From NCBI GenBank assembly GCA_033977485.1, contig CM066982.1, positions 30,482,218-30,546,217 of the forward strand: DNA of 64,000 nt. Direction: 5' to 3'. Positions 14,001 to 23,796 of this stretch are shown in pieces (position 1 is the first letter of the stretch; each line of letters begins with the position of its first letter). A model generated the notes under the pieces. The model ran no database searches and had not been told where the DNA came from. It saw nothing but the letters and a program-made list of their open reading frames with translations. This stretch comes from Hydrangea macrophylla. Lineage: Eukaryota; Streptophyta; Magnoliopsida; Cornales; Hydrangeaceae. Both the position numbers and the translations under genes were made by a program.

Positions 14001-17000
14001 GAAACCTCGCTTCCCTCATTTTAGAACCCCACTCTCACTCCGTTCCCATCACAACCAAGTCTCAAAATAGCTTTTAAATAGATTGAATTTCTTATTTGCT
14101 CAAACATTTTATCGAAGAAATATTTTTATGTTTGAAAATATGGTTTTAAGACTTTCATAAAAAAATCTGCGGTCAAAATGTCTTACTTCAATCTAAATTC
14201 CTCTTCACTATTTAAACAAAATAAATACTTCGGAAATATTTGGACGCTTCAAACCTTTGAACCACTTCAGTTTAACGCTTCCCCACTCCCACCTCCGTTT
14301 GTGCTTCTAGCCTTCTACGAGATATACACAAGCATATGTGCATATAAATGTTTATGTACTAACCTATTTGCATGCACATGATTCTTTATATATGTATGTC
14401 ACATACATATACACATTCTTGCTTTTATATGTTCCTATATATACTATGAAGAAATTTTGGATCCAACCTGAAAGCTTAAGCTAATAGGTGGAGAGGCCCA
14501 ACCTGTGTATCTAGCCATACCCAACCCCATATATTTATTCTGTGTGGGACATATTATCTAACACCCCCGCTCACGTGCAGCCTCTTTCTTGGGTCTGTCA
14601 CGTGTGCCGCTTTGGGTCTTATCATTTTTTGGGGGTGTCATTGTGGGGGTTAAGCTTTTAGGTGGATTTTCCCAACAATGTGTATCTTGCCATTGCCAAC
14701 CCCATATTTATTCCATGTGGAACATATTATCTAACAGACTACTAAATTACTAATACAAGTGACTAAAAAACAAAAACTTTATGTCGTTATCTAAGTGCTT
14801 AAAATTGTGTTGGGTGGATTGTTGAAAGCATAAACAGCTGCTTGTGCATGCGTGGCAGTGTTGATGCTGATATTATGCTATTTTAGGTCTGAAGCCAAGG
14901 ACTTGTTAGGGGATGACTGGGTGCAAAGACATCGAAGAATAGTGCAGCAACACGCAAATCAGTATAAGAGGATTGCTTGGGCAAAGGTTTTTATTTTTTG
15001 TCAAATCCTTTTGTACCACTAAACTGAGACTTGATTCTTGACTAGTAGCGTTTACTTATGGTGCTTAAAATTGCTTCAAGTCGCTTGGTCTTTTTATATT
15101 CCTCTAGATGCTCATGGTTTCTATCTATGGCTTAAGTCTAAAAGTTGATTAGACATTATCAAGAAAGAATTAGACACAAGCATATAAATATTTTTAATCA
15201 TAACACAAGCTAAATTATCTTCCGAAATGTCATATCCACCTATAATTTACATTGAATAAAAACTGATTAATTATTCACTAAAAAATGTAGCAAACTTATG
15301 GTTGTATGAAAAGTACAAATTTTCTCTTTTGCAGGACTGCTACTAAAGTAATAACTTCTCCACTTAAAATAATAAATTCTCGATTTTAGGTCAATTTTAT
15401 TTTTTTAGACAACGTAAATTATTTTATCCATAGGATATTCAAGAGTGGTTAAGGTCAGTAACCAAACAAAACTAATTGAGGTCAATAACTAAACAAAGCA
15501 CATAAGAGAGGCATAAAATTGTTTCCTAACCTAACATATACCCTTCACAAATATAACGGCTACTTTAGGTATTATAAAAATATAAAATCAAAACCTCAGT
15601 AATATTTGAGAATACAACCTCCAGCCTAGAATTTAGATTCCACCCTATTTTCCACCTTTGGGTGGATTCTAAATCCAATGGGGCCTACAATTGTGTAAAT
15701 AATCCATGAAGCAAGCAAGGGAAAATATCAAGATTACCGGTAATCTTAGGGTGGAATCAAATCCGCCTTAAGAATCCATGAATCAAACGGGCTCTTACTG
15801 TCAAAATTTGTTTTTGTTTTTGTTTTTTTCACTTTGGAAATTTGAAAATTATGTGGTACTATTGTGCGCTTAAAGCTTGGAAACAGAGCCCCTTGAAACT
15901 AACCCAAGTTCATTTCATGTTTCAAAAATATTGAAGTTGTATTTGGGTTGTTGTTTTTTCCCCTTTCTGTAGATTCTGCAGTGTCTCTCAGTTCAAGGCC
16001 TGACTTCATCTGGTGGTGGTAGTCAAGGTGGTGTTGATGGAGGAAATAGTAGCGGTGTTTCAAGAGCACTTCTTAAGGACAGGTCAGTATTAAGTGTCAT
16101 TCTTCCTAAAATATGTGTTATGCCTTTTTACCTTATGCGTGTATAACGTTTATGAGAATCTTTAAACTGTGGGGTGTGTTTGGAATGGAATCTTCAAAAT
16201 TCATTATCACAACTGCAATTACGTTTTTTTAATCATATTTAAATATGCGGTCTAGTATTATGTTGAAGATAGTGTTTTGCATATAAGGGCATGAGTTCGA
16301 AGATGACGTAACTTCATGCTCCTCAACTTCTCTAGCAAATAACTTTCACTATGTCGTTTTTCTAATTTCTGTCTCTGCCTCTGCCCTCTATAGCGACATG
16401 GTCTATAAGTTACTTCTGTTCTGAAGGCAGTATTACTGACTTGCAACTGAGATATATGTATACGCATACGTTTTAAAATATATATTATACCAACATTGAT
16501 ACATCATACATGTACTATGAAAAAAGAGTTAGGGTGCGTTGATAAAACTGAAAATTAAGTGCTGAATTTTAAGTACTGAAAATTTGAAGCGATTGAATTT
16601 ACAGTACTGAAAACAGTTTTTCAAGTACTGAAATATATTGCATTCAGTGATTAGTTTCAGTAGAAATTTTTCACTTTAAGTTTTCAGTGGTTTTTTGGCT
16701 GCTTTTTCAATGAAGTGATACATTATCAAATGCACTGAAACAAAATAAGTGCTGAAAGTTTTCATTTTCACCAACTTAATTGGGTTATCAAACACACTCG
16801 GGCATCATTACTGACTTGGACTTCTGATATCAGGTTGAAGACCTTCAATGCGCAGTTTGAGGAGCTTCATCAACGACAATCTCAGTGGACAGTTCCTGAC
16901 ACAGAGTTGCGCGAGTCTCTGAAACTAGCAGTTGCGGAAGTCTTGTTGCCAGCATACAGATCTTTCATTAAACGCTTCGGGTTTGTTTCATATACTAGAA

Positions 17001-17611
17001 CCATAATAACAAGCATTTTTTTTTTATAACGTTTTTTGTTTTTTTGTCATTTTTAAGCATTTGAAGGCACAATTTGTCTTGTGCGATGCTTTTGTTGGAA
17101 ACCCGGATAAAATTGCTAGAAAAAGTAGCGTTTTCCAATTATATCTCAAATTCCTCATGTTGACGGTTGACCAAACAAAGAAAAGCACCCTCGTTGTTTC
17201 CTTTGATTTCCTTCACAAAATCCATGAACAAACAAAGCCTTAGTAATAATCGTAGGTGTAAGTATTGTTCTCACTTCTCACCAAACTCTTATTGTTGGGA
17301 AATTGGGAATATATAAACAACAATATAAGCTAACAATATAAGTTCGTTGAAATACAGATAAACGACAAAAAGACTCACTCAGAGTGTTCTTTAAGATGCA
17401 TATGAAATGTTACTTTTCCTATGAACTTTAGATCCCTGTTTGGTACTTGTTACATCCTTCTGATTTTAAAGTTGGTTTTTGTTGTGTTCACAGGCCTCTG
17501 GTTGAGAACATTAAGAATCCACAGAAGTACATCAGATACACGCCAGAGGATCTTGATAGAATGTTGGGTGAATTTTTCGAGGGAAAGACATTAAATGAAC
17601 CCAAGCGGTAA
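2090..17611 (+). CDS. EXO70A1: EXO70A1-like exocyst subunit, 3' ten exons (5' exon outside window)
   Basis: Exons: 2090-2295, 3860-4108, 7614-7752, 8110-8322, 9626-9831, 13179-13379, 14887-14986, 15973-16082, 16834-16980 and 17494-17611. Together they total 1689 nt, exactly 563 codons with a TAA stop, and every intron is GT-AG. The protein is collinear with plant EXO70A1 from the segment AEAKILKGPHEDLESY to the C-terminus EGKTLNEPKR. Other recognisable blocks are RVLPLLHDLAQQMV, VRSVRRSEAKDLLGDDWVQR and LHQRQSQWTVPDTELRESL. About 85 N-terminal residues, probably one exon, are missing. EXO70 proteins are helical-rod exocyst subunits that tether secretory vesicles to the plasma membrane, with a basic C-terminal lipid-binding end. 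EXO70A1 is the widely expressed paralogue. Introns of 3505 and 3347 bp are enlarged by repeats. No disruption is seen, so the gene is probably functional. Confidence 0.95.
2418..2703. repeat. MITE-like element with CTCTGTTTGG ends, in intron 2
   Basis: The ends are CTCTGTTTGGTT and AACAAACAGAG, which form an inverted repeat. The interior is rich in AAGAAAA and TTTTCTT. A related right end (ATCCATGAACAAACA) recurs near 17219-17237 in intron 10, so the family is dispersed. No coding capacity. Confidence 0.5.
2948..3172. repeat. Dispersed repeat of the CCCCTTGTGGTTT type
   Basis: Several units here resemble ACCCCTTGTGGTTT preceded by TTAACTACA or TTAATTACA. The same wording recurs at about 26175-26275 (TTAATTATGTTTTACCCC, ACCTCTGTGGTTT). 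It is a non-coding dispersed repeat inside intron 2. Confidence 0.4.
4333..4477. repeat. Foldback MITE, family B copy 1 (145 bp)
   Basis: The element is an almost perfect palindrome. It starts GGGGCACAAACAAAT, ends ATTTGTTAGTGCCCC, and the arms carry ACACTCTATCTCTCTCCTAG and its complement around a short GGTCC-rich centre. A second copy with the same arms and centre lies at 34313-34441. It sits in intron 3 of the EXO70A1-like gene. Confidence 0.75.
4851..6404. repeat. Non-autonomous element with terminal inverted repeats of about 250 bp
   Basis: The outermost sequence GTGCTCACACGGTATAAGTG is matched in reverse at 6385-6404 (GTGCTCGCACGG on the other strand). The inverted similarity then continues inward for about 250 bp, including GAGAGCTACAAAACTAGTAC and its complement near 6160. 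Long TIRs suggest a Mutator-like or foldback origin, but no flanking duplication could be read. The interior carries many copies of the palindrome GTGAAATTTCAC and of TTTCACTTAATATT. No open frame resembling a transposase is present. Confidence 0.6.
6405..7613. other. Rest of intron 3 of the EXO70A1-like gene
   Basis: This is AT-rich intronic sequence. I see no coding exon and no clear complete transposon, only pieces resembling TIR ends (for example near 6830-7080). The intron ends with a pyrimidine-rich stretch before CAG at 7611-7613. Confidence 0.5.
8377..8655. repeat. MITE-like element, family A copy 2
   Basis: It starts CGGCCCGTTTGGATTCAC and ends near AAGTGATTCCAATGG. It shares interior blocks with the element at 1496-1898. 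The tandem copy of this intron segment (around 9028-9048) lacks the element, which gives a natural empty site and shows this block to be an insertion. Confidence 0.6.
8943..9555 (+). repeat. Tandem duplicate of exon 4 end plus intron sequence
   Basis: This block is a diverged copy of 8277-8942, offset by 666 bp at its start. It begins with 46 bp matching the end of the exon at 8110-8322, encoding LDMYEIMHEIHSK against the real LDMYEIMRELHPE, and keeps the AG|GTACG splice donor. Further shared landmarks are ACACTTGATTT, GGAAACCTGTAAAATG, GTGAAGAGGGA and CATTGAACTACTAC. The copied exon piece has no matching acceptor and should not be used normally. Confidence 0.75.
10808..10840. repeat. (GAA)n microsatellite
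   Basis: About ten GAA/AGA triplets run in the intron between the exons ending at 9831 and starting at 13179. It is a simple-sequence tract with no coding role. Confidence 0.8.
11468..12237. repeat. hAT-like non-autonomous element, 770 bp
   Basis: The left end TAGGGGTGTAAACCGG is mirrored by the right end CGGTTTTCTTACAACCCTA. The flanks ACCATAGC and ACCAAATA could be a decayed 8-bp duplication (5 of 8 match), so the superfamily call is tentative. The interior has repeated CCGGTT/AACCGA motifs and no transposase. Confidence 0.5.
12602..12766 (+). pseudogene. Possible captured coding fragment in intron 6
   Basis: The plus strand is open for about 55 codons and encodes a non-repetitive peptide containing PEQVCIDCGFFDLLEEF and THETVQAALVVLGHLSR, ending at TGA. 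It has the look of helical-repeat coding sequence, but I cannot name the family. It is not part of EXO70. It may be an exon fragment carried in by a transposon. Confidence 0.3.
13637..13907. repeat. Stowaway-like MITE (271 bp), TA target site
   Basis: The ends CTCCCTCTGTCCCA and TGGGACAGAGGGA are inverted repeats of the classic Stowaway (Tc1/mariner) type. They are flanked by TA at 13635-13636 and 13908-13909. It is located in the intron after the exon ending at 13379. Confidence 0.85.
14470..14738. repeat. Two-unit LTR-like remnant
   Basis: Two similar units each contain AAGCTTTTAGGTGGA or a near variant, then CAACCCCATAT, ATTTATTC and ACATATTATCTAACA. The wording ACACCCCCGCTCACGTG is typical of plant LTR or MITE debris. 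No ends or duplication could be defined. Confidence 0.35.
16531..16802. repeat. MITE-like element with GTGYGTTTGATAA ends
   Basis: The left end AGGGTGCGTTGATAAAACTG and the right end TTATCAAACACACTCG are imperfect inverted repeats. The interior repeats AAGTGCTGAA and AAGTACTGAA. It occupies the intron just upstream of the exon at 16834-16980. Confidence 0.5.
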
Positions 17612-18500
17612 ATTAAAAAAAAAAAACTAATTAAAGAAGAAAAGAATTCATTCCCGAGATCATAATGGTGCGGTACATTAGTCTTCTCTTGTGACGCTAT
17701 CTACGACGTTGGTTTCTCATTTGCGAGTTTTTCTTCACTTGGAATGGTTGTACTGGCTGGCCGGCGATGAGATGCTTTTGTATAATTGTATGTACTATGT
17801 GTGCAGGTTACCCGGAAAATAAGAGAATTGTTTGTTTACCATGGAAAGTAGCCAATTTTTTTTTAAAGGAAACTGGAAAATGTAAGTCCTCTCGCTTTTT
17901 CTTCATTTTCAATTATTTTTGATATCTAGTTCTATTGCCATTTGAGTACAGGAGAAAAGACTAGTGAGTTTGTTTTTCTTTCCGTCATTTCATTCTCTTT
18001 GATTTTCCTTCGCTAAGTCCGCAAACCGAACAGTAAATAAAGGTCTTTCTCTGTTCATCTTCTCTGTGAAATGCTAAATAAGGAGTTTTTGGGTTGTCTT
18101 GTCTTGGTATTTGTGTTCCCATCCTTTGATGTTCTCATCTTGTACAAATAATTATTGACAGTTTGATTTCCGTTGTAAGCCATGAAAATTGTGTTGGGAT
18201 AATTGTAATTTGTACATATCTTATTGATCTGTTCTTTTATTTACTGTTCATTTGGGATAAGGTTTGGTAATTACAGATTTTTTATTAAGAGATTTTTTTC
18301 AAATGGATTAATTAGTTTTAAAAAAAAAAGTTAAATGTTTGGTATACTGTATATCTCTGTGGAAATTAGAATTTTTTCTTTCTTTCATAAAATGACAATT
18401 TCTTTGAAATTGTTTTAAATGGTTCCAATCAGCTTCTTCAAAAAACAAAAGAACTTCAGTTTATTGCTTTAATATTAATTTGTTTTTCAGCCTAAAAAGT
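17612..18500 (+). other. 3' untranslated and downstream region of the EXO70A1-like gene
   Basis: After the TAA stop the sequence is AT-rich with no open frame. T-rich stretches and AATAAA-like words occur through about 18250, but no polyadenylation site can be fixed from sequence alone. The bounds of the 3' UTR are an inference. Confidence 0.4.
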
Positions 18501-18526
18501 TAATTCGAGTGTTGAAAAAGCTATAA

Positions 18527-18765
18527 TTTTTTTTTTTTTTTTTTTCTATTCTTCCAGAAAGTAGGTAAGATTAAAAATCAAAGTACAAATTTTCAAAGAG
18601 CATACCCCAGGGATACAAAAAGATCTTCACCAAGCTCTTATTCTTACATTCCTTTGCAGCCCTGGCAATGGAGTGGTTCCGGTTCATAGGGTTCTAGTTC
18701 ACACCATATTTTGTGCAAAATATATTGCCACCCATTACGTGTAAAGGGGCAATCAAACAATAAGT
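18527..18765 (-). pseudogene. LINE 3' end: zinc-finger RVT-like fragment with poly(A)
   Basis: On the minus strand an open stretch contains SHLLFDCPFTRNGW and KIWCELEPYEPE, the pattern of the Cys/His-rich domain at the C-terminus of plant L1-type ORF2. It ends in a stop and, after about 130 bp, an A-tract seen as poly-T at 18527-18545. It is probably the 3' end of the same LINE whose reverse transcriptase lies at 19270-19830. It is heavily degraded. Confidence 0.65.
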
Positions 18766-18770
18766 GAGAG

Positions 18771-18908
18771 GACTTCTATTTTGGCCGTCGGATTGTATTT
18801 TTATTAATGGTAATTTTGTCATTTTACAGTTTTTAAGCACAATCCGATGGTTAAAATAGAGGCCCCTTCTTTAATAAAGAGAGGTGACCCTCTTTAGAGA
18901 ATCTTTGT
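18771..18908. repeat. Hairpin MITE, family C copy 1
   Basis: The arms CTATTTTGGCCGTCGGATTG and CAATCCGATGGTTAAAATAG flank TTAATGGTAATTTTGTCATT. A second hairpin, CTTTAATAAAGAGAGG, and AGAGAATCTTTGTATA follow. A sister copy with the same order of blocks lies at 35897-36050. It appears to have landed beside or in the LINE remnant. Confidence 0.7.
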
Positions 18909-18984
18909 ATATATATATATATATATATGTTTAGGGAATATACCCACCAAATCATCAGCTTTTGGAGAATGCTTTCTAATCAAC

Positions 18985-19170
18985 AATGCTAGCCTGCTAG
19001 GGGTACACCCTTTTTGGGTGTATAAGGGTGTGCCCCAAATATTACTCTTAGCATATCTAGGGAGGCCACCTCATAGTCAGGGTGTGGATGCTTTTTGGGT
19101 GTGTAAGGGTGTGCCCCAAACATTACTCTTAGCATATCTAGGGAGGCCAGCCTCATAGATCACTCTGGTA
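18985..19170. repeat. Tandem duplication of about 100 bp
   Basis: Two units each read GGGTGTGCCCCAAA, ATTACTCTTAGCATATCTAG and GGAGGCCA, with small differences, and are preceded by TTTTTGGGTGT. It is non-coding. Confidence 0.7.
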
Positions 19171-19269
19171 CTATATGTTTCAACCAGAGGACTCTTGGGG
19201 TGCCACAAATCAAACAATAAAATAAAAAATAAAAAATAAAAAACAGTAATAATTGTCTTCCTAGCCAAT

Positions 19270-19835
19270 TTTATAACCCAACCCTATTTCAGTCTTCTAA
19301 GAAGTATACAAAAAAGGCTGGACCAGTAAACTTGAATGCTGCATGAGACAGATTTAATGAGCTGTTCCAGCAAATGGGAGAAATATAGAAGTCCAGCTTT
19401 GAACTCTATTAGTAATCCTCATGATAAGAGAGCAGAACAATCCACAGCTTTAAGCTTTAGTGGTTATACGGGGAATCCACAAGTATCTCATAGGCTATTT
19501 TTCACTAAGACCAACCCCAAACAAATTGCTTTCAGCAGGATTAGCTAACATCCCAACAAAGCATGGAATATATGAAGGCTGGTTTTAAAGTTGAAATAGA
19601 GTTGGTATCAACATGGCAAAAGAGGACCAAGTCATCTGCAAAGGATATTAATGGAAAATTTTGATTTTAACACATCTATGGTGAAGTTTGAAATTGGATT
19701 TTCTTGGATTTGGGTCTTAATGATTTGATGTAGAACCTTCATAACAAGAACAAACACGCTGTAAAAAGTTGGTTGCCAAACGGACACAAATGTATCAATA
19801 ATTGATTACAGGCTCAAGTAACTAGTTAAAAAGGG
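19270..19835 (-). pseudogene. LINE (L1-type) reverse transcriptase fragment
   Basis: On the minus strand the RT active-site block SFADDLVLFCHVDTNSIS is readable near 19600-19650. It is followed by GMLANPAESNLFGVGLS, then ITNRVQSWTSIFLPFAGT in other frames. That order and wording (FADD box, then RVQSWTS and SFAG) is characteristic of plant L1-type ORF2. Stops and frameshifts interrupt it. It lies upstream (in element sense) of the 3' end at 18527-18765, with repeats between. Confidence 0.75.
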
Positions 19836-20227
19836 GAACTTGGCAAACTGTGATTTCTTCCATTACAAAGCAAATGGAGTCGTAATATCATCATTCAAAG
19901 AAAAAGGCATTGAAGATATTGTTACCACCAACTATGATTGCACAATCCAAGATCAGTTTTTTTTTTCAAAACTATAGCCTGTTTTTTGCCTGGTGATATA
20001 ATATTAGTGAGAAGTCTTAGATTAGGTACATTGTTTATGTGTAGTCCAATTAGTTGTTGAAAGTTTTCTTGCATAATTTTCAATACACGCGCGGCATATA
20101 CATATGTTACGTGTAAAAGTTAATTTAACTGACATTGTTTAAAAAAAAAATCAAAATTTAAAAAGTCATAACTTTCCGTTGCTCGATGAGATTTGTTAAA
20201 CAAGTATCATTGTCACTATGAAAATTT

Positions 20228-20335
20228 GGAAATAAAATAAAATAAAATAAAATAAAATAATAATAATAAATAAATAAATAAAATAAAATAAAATAATAAT
20301 AATAAATAAATAAATAAAATAAAATAAAATATTTA
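20228..20335. repeat. TAAAA/TAATAA microsatellite array
   Basis: Two near-identical blocks consist of AAATAAAATAAAAT, then TAATAATAA, then AAATAAATAAAT. This is simple sequence; the open frame across it on the minus strand is an artefact. Confidence 0.9.
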
Positions 20336-20531
20336 TAAAAACTCAATGAAATTTTACATAAAAAATTCGTGAAATATAATGATTTCCATAACCTTAATAA
20401 AATAGAGTAAAAGGCTACCATTCAAACCATTACTTGTTGAAAGACCACTTTATCCTCAGCTTCTGGGTTAACTAAGGATTTTGGAAGGGCAATTTTGTCA
20501 ATTCAATTAGGTTAAATCAGTGTGTCGTCAC

Positions 20532-20755
20532 TAGGGGTGAATTGGTTTGGTTCGGTTCGATTTTTTTTTCTTTCTGTTCTTTGACACTCTAAAAACTGAC
20601 CAAATATGCTCGGTTATGTCCGTTTTTGGTTCGATTCAGTTTGGTTCGAATTCGGTTTTTGGCTAAAAGCATTTTTTGGAAAACCGACCTAATAGGCTTG
20701 GTTTGCTCAGTTTGGTTCGTTGATTTCGATTTCTCTGTTTTTGCTTTCACCCCTA
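20532..20755. repeat. hAT-type MITE (224 bp)
   Basis: It has perfect terminal repeats TAGGGGTGAA and TTCACCCCTA. The flanking 8-mers GTCGTCAC and GTTATCAC match at 6 of 8 positions, consistent with a decayed hAT duplication. The interior is rich in GGTTCG/TTGGTT. Confidence 0.7.
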
Positions 20756-21019
20756 GTTATCACAATTGACATTTTGGTGGGCAAAAGTTGCTGCATGCAT
20801 ACTATCTTTTCTTAAACTTCACTCTTTACTTGTGACTTGTTTGGCCTTCCCATTGTTTTTAATTCATTCATGCCTGCCATTTGGTTTAAGCCGAACACAT
20901 CCCTTGCCTCCATTTTGCTAAAGCTGACAGAGCAGTGTTTTGTCTTTTCTTTGTTTTTGGTGTGCTCTCTCTCTCTCCCCCCACCCCGAATAGCAAAAAT
21001 TAGGAAAATTTTAAAAACC

Positions 21020-21850
21020 TTCCTTTTTGGATTCGTAAGTCACGACAAGTTGAGTAGTGATGTCACAAACACATTCTAGTAGGTATATAAAGGTAATAGC
21101 GGAAGCAATAAACAAAGAGATATTACTTAATTCAAATAGAAATCCTAATCTTAATCATTATTACAAGCCATAATTATCTAGGTCTCAAAGTCGAATACAT
21201 ACATTGTTTAATACAACATAACCATAATATGAAATAACATAAGAAAACGACTGCGGAAGATTAGCAACATGTAATGACCCTGGTATTGTGGACGGGCTGT
21301 TGAAGGTAGTGGTGTCAAGCGGGCCGGGCCGGGCTCGGTCAAAGCGGGCTTGACCGGGCTTCGGGCCGGGCCGAGCCGGGCCTCACCTAAAATCGGGCCG
21401 GGCCGGGCCGGGCTTGGGAAGGGAGGGGGGATGTCCGCCCCGGACCGGTGGCCCGGGCCTAGCGGGCCGGACATCGGGCCGGGCCGGACGGGCTAGTGGG
21501 CTTCCTTCGACTTTTGGCCTTGACAGTGGTGGGCTTCGGGCCGGGCTTTTTCTTCATTTCGGGCCGGGCCGGGCCGGGCTTTTAGCCTGAAAAAAGCGGG
21601 CCGGGCTAGGGCCGGGCCGGGCCAACCCGGCCCGTTTGACACCTCTAGTTGAAGGTGCCTTTGTAGCTGCATGCAGTAAGTGTTAACAGGCTACACACGA
21701 TGGGATGTTTGTCCCACATCGCCTGGTGTGGAAAAGTAATGTGTTATATATGTGTGGTTCCAAGTCTCCATAGTAAGTGGCCTTTTGGGTAGTGGCCCAA
21801 AAACAAAACTGTGAGTGCTTGGACCCAAAGCAGACAATTGGGTCGTGACA
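21020..21850 (-). mobile_element. Degenerate Ty3/gypsy-type LTR
   Basis: On the minus strand the block begins TGTCACGACCCAATTG near 21850 and runs through a gene-poor T-rich region with AATGTATGTATTCGAC, CTAGATAATTATGG and TTTATTGCTTCCGC. This wording resembles Tekay/Del-like gypsy LTRs. The inner end is uncertain. A GC-rich hAT MITE at 21307-21647 is inserted in it. Confidence 0.45.
21307..21647. repeat. GC-rich hAT MITE (341 bp) with perfect 8-bp duplication
   Basis: GTTGAAGG occurs immediately outside both ends (21299-21306 and 21648-21655). The terminal repeats are TAGTGGTGTCAA and TTGACACCTCTA. The interior is built almost wholly of GGGCCGGGCCGGGC-type words, strikingly GC-rich against the surrounding AT-rich DNA. 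The length, TIR and duplication fit a non-autonomous hAT element. Confidence 0.85.
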
Positions 21851-23365
21851 CAACACCAATCCTTGGCATTGTCTCTAACTAGCATAACAAAACTCCTTTG
21901 GATATTCCTCCTCTGTAAAGTTTGAACATAGGAATGTCCAAGGCATAAACGTCATCAGCTCGTGAAAGCACCTCAAATCCTAGAAATGTGGGTCAAGGTG
22001 AATATAAGTAAGTCCATAAATCCTTTAATACATATTTAGAATAGAGAAATTTGAAAACCTGCGGATCCAGTCGACTTATCGGGGTACCGGTCGACTGTAT
22101 ATGAAGGACAGAGAGCACATTTTTTAAAATGAGTGGTTCAATCGACTGGCGTAGTAGGTCCAGTCAACTATGTTTGCAAAAGGGTAGTAAAAATCTAGTC
22201 GCCTGGTGCCACCCAGTCGCCAGTTTTTGCATTTATAGAGAGCTCAAAATCTCAGAGGGTCCGTCTAGTCGACTGTTAAGGTAATACAGTCAACTATTTC
22301 CGAAATAGGGGAAAAAACTAAATCAAAAGCTTAATGAATCTATGATCGACTGGACCCCATTCAATTGATTGTGTCTTAGTAGCAGAGTAATCTGCAGCAC
22401 AACACCCATACTCACATAATTTTACTCCTAAAGGGATATTTTGCAATCATAGAAAGAGGTAGTAATGGCTATAGAACATCCTCTCAACCCAAGACGAGGG
22501 GTTCAAACAACAACATAAAACATGCAATCTCGCAAAAGTAGGGTGACTTATGTCATGGTTACATGCCGACGTAAATATAATGAATCCTAACAAGTTTCAA
22601 GGCTCAAGATGTAAGTTAAGGATAAGGGGATCGGATAACATGTACCCCGGTTCTAACATGAATCTAAGTTTAGTAGGAAGAGGACTAATAAGTGTCCGAT
22701 AACAAAATTACCAAAAGAATAATTAACTTTCAATTTTTCAACATGCTACTACAATTCAAACCTAAGCATAAAGGTTTCAAACTGATCTAAGTTATACAAG
22801 GTAAGCTATGTATTATATAAGAACAAAAATTCCTCCACATACGAAGTCTTTATAGGGCGTACATTACGTCGATCATTCTAGGGCCTTACCCTCATTCATT
22901 TCACCTGAAATGGTTTTGAACACAGTTCGTGAGCACGCGGCCCGTATAGTTATATAATTCAATGATACAACGGCTTCAATGCGTGAATTCGTGAATGTAA
23001 TGGTTTATTGCCAAAGCAAAATAATGTACTACCTGTTAGGCTCCTTCGTGTATTTTCCAAACACTCATTCTCAATACAACACTGGTCTATAAGCCACCAC
23101 GCTATGGGAGCCTTTAACCACCTCATACGGATCTTTAGCTTACGATTCCTATGGTTTGCAAGACCAGGAAATCGTGTTCCTAATGGATCCAAACTTCACA
23201 TTTCACACCCACAACCGGGATTATCTAAACTTAAAATCAAAATCCTCTAGCGATGGTTTTCATGATCTTTAAAATCCGAAAGTCTCACACACAGAGATCT
23301 TTCCTTCTTAAATCAAAAGCGCATAGGGGTCTTTCACCAAAAGTCCTTTTCGTGTATTTTCATGT
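21851..23365. other. Degenerate retroelement-like non-coding region with GTCGAC-type motif cluster
   Basis: No coding exon is seen. From 22060 to 22385 there are repeated variants of CCAGTCGACT and CAGTCAACTA, ten or so, spaced irregularly. The rest reads like decayed LTR or untranslated retrotransposon sequence next to the LTR at 21020-21850. Confidence 0.35.
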
Positions 23366-23369
23366 AAAA

Positions 23370-23535
23370 GGGTATTAATGCTATGCTTTCCAATTTCTTT
23401 CCCAAAAGTGTTTCCCAACACATGTGGCAGTGGACCTAATTGATTTTGATTGGTTGATGTTAAAGTGGTTCCATAGTAGTCCAACTTCAATATCATTTGG
23501 GATAAAAAAAATTTGGGAAGCATAGCATCACTATA
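23370..23535. repeat. MITE-like inverted repeat
   Basis: The left end AATGCTATGCTTTCCAA is mirrored by TTTGGGAAGCATAGCAT at about 23511-23527, and a further copy of the right end lies at 23597-23613. It is short and non-coding. Confidence 0.5.
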
Positions 23536-23707
23536 AATAAATATTCTAACGTCTTTCACCTACTACTTCGACAAAAAGTTAATTTGGGAAAGAAATTTGG
23601 GAAGCATAGCATTACTCTTTTATTCATAATTTTTTTTTCGGCAGTTAGGACTAAATATTATAAATCTAAATCTATAAAATTTGCTATTGTATATATAATT
23701 TTATCTT

Positions 23708-23733
23708 ATGCGCGCGCGCGCGCACACACACAC

Positions 23734-23786
<53 letters not shown>

Positions 23787-23796
23787 GAGAGAGAGA
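23708..23796. repeat. Compound microsatellite (CG)n(CA)n(TA)n(GA)n
   Basis: Alternating GC, then AC, then AT, then GA dinucleotide runs follow one another without spacers. The open frame across it is low-complexity. Confidence 0.95.

Noticed and set aside
20158..20421. Minus-strand open frame rich in Tyr, Phe and Leu
   Set aside because: It is a translation of the TAAAA/TAATAA microsatellite.
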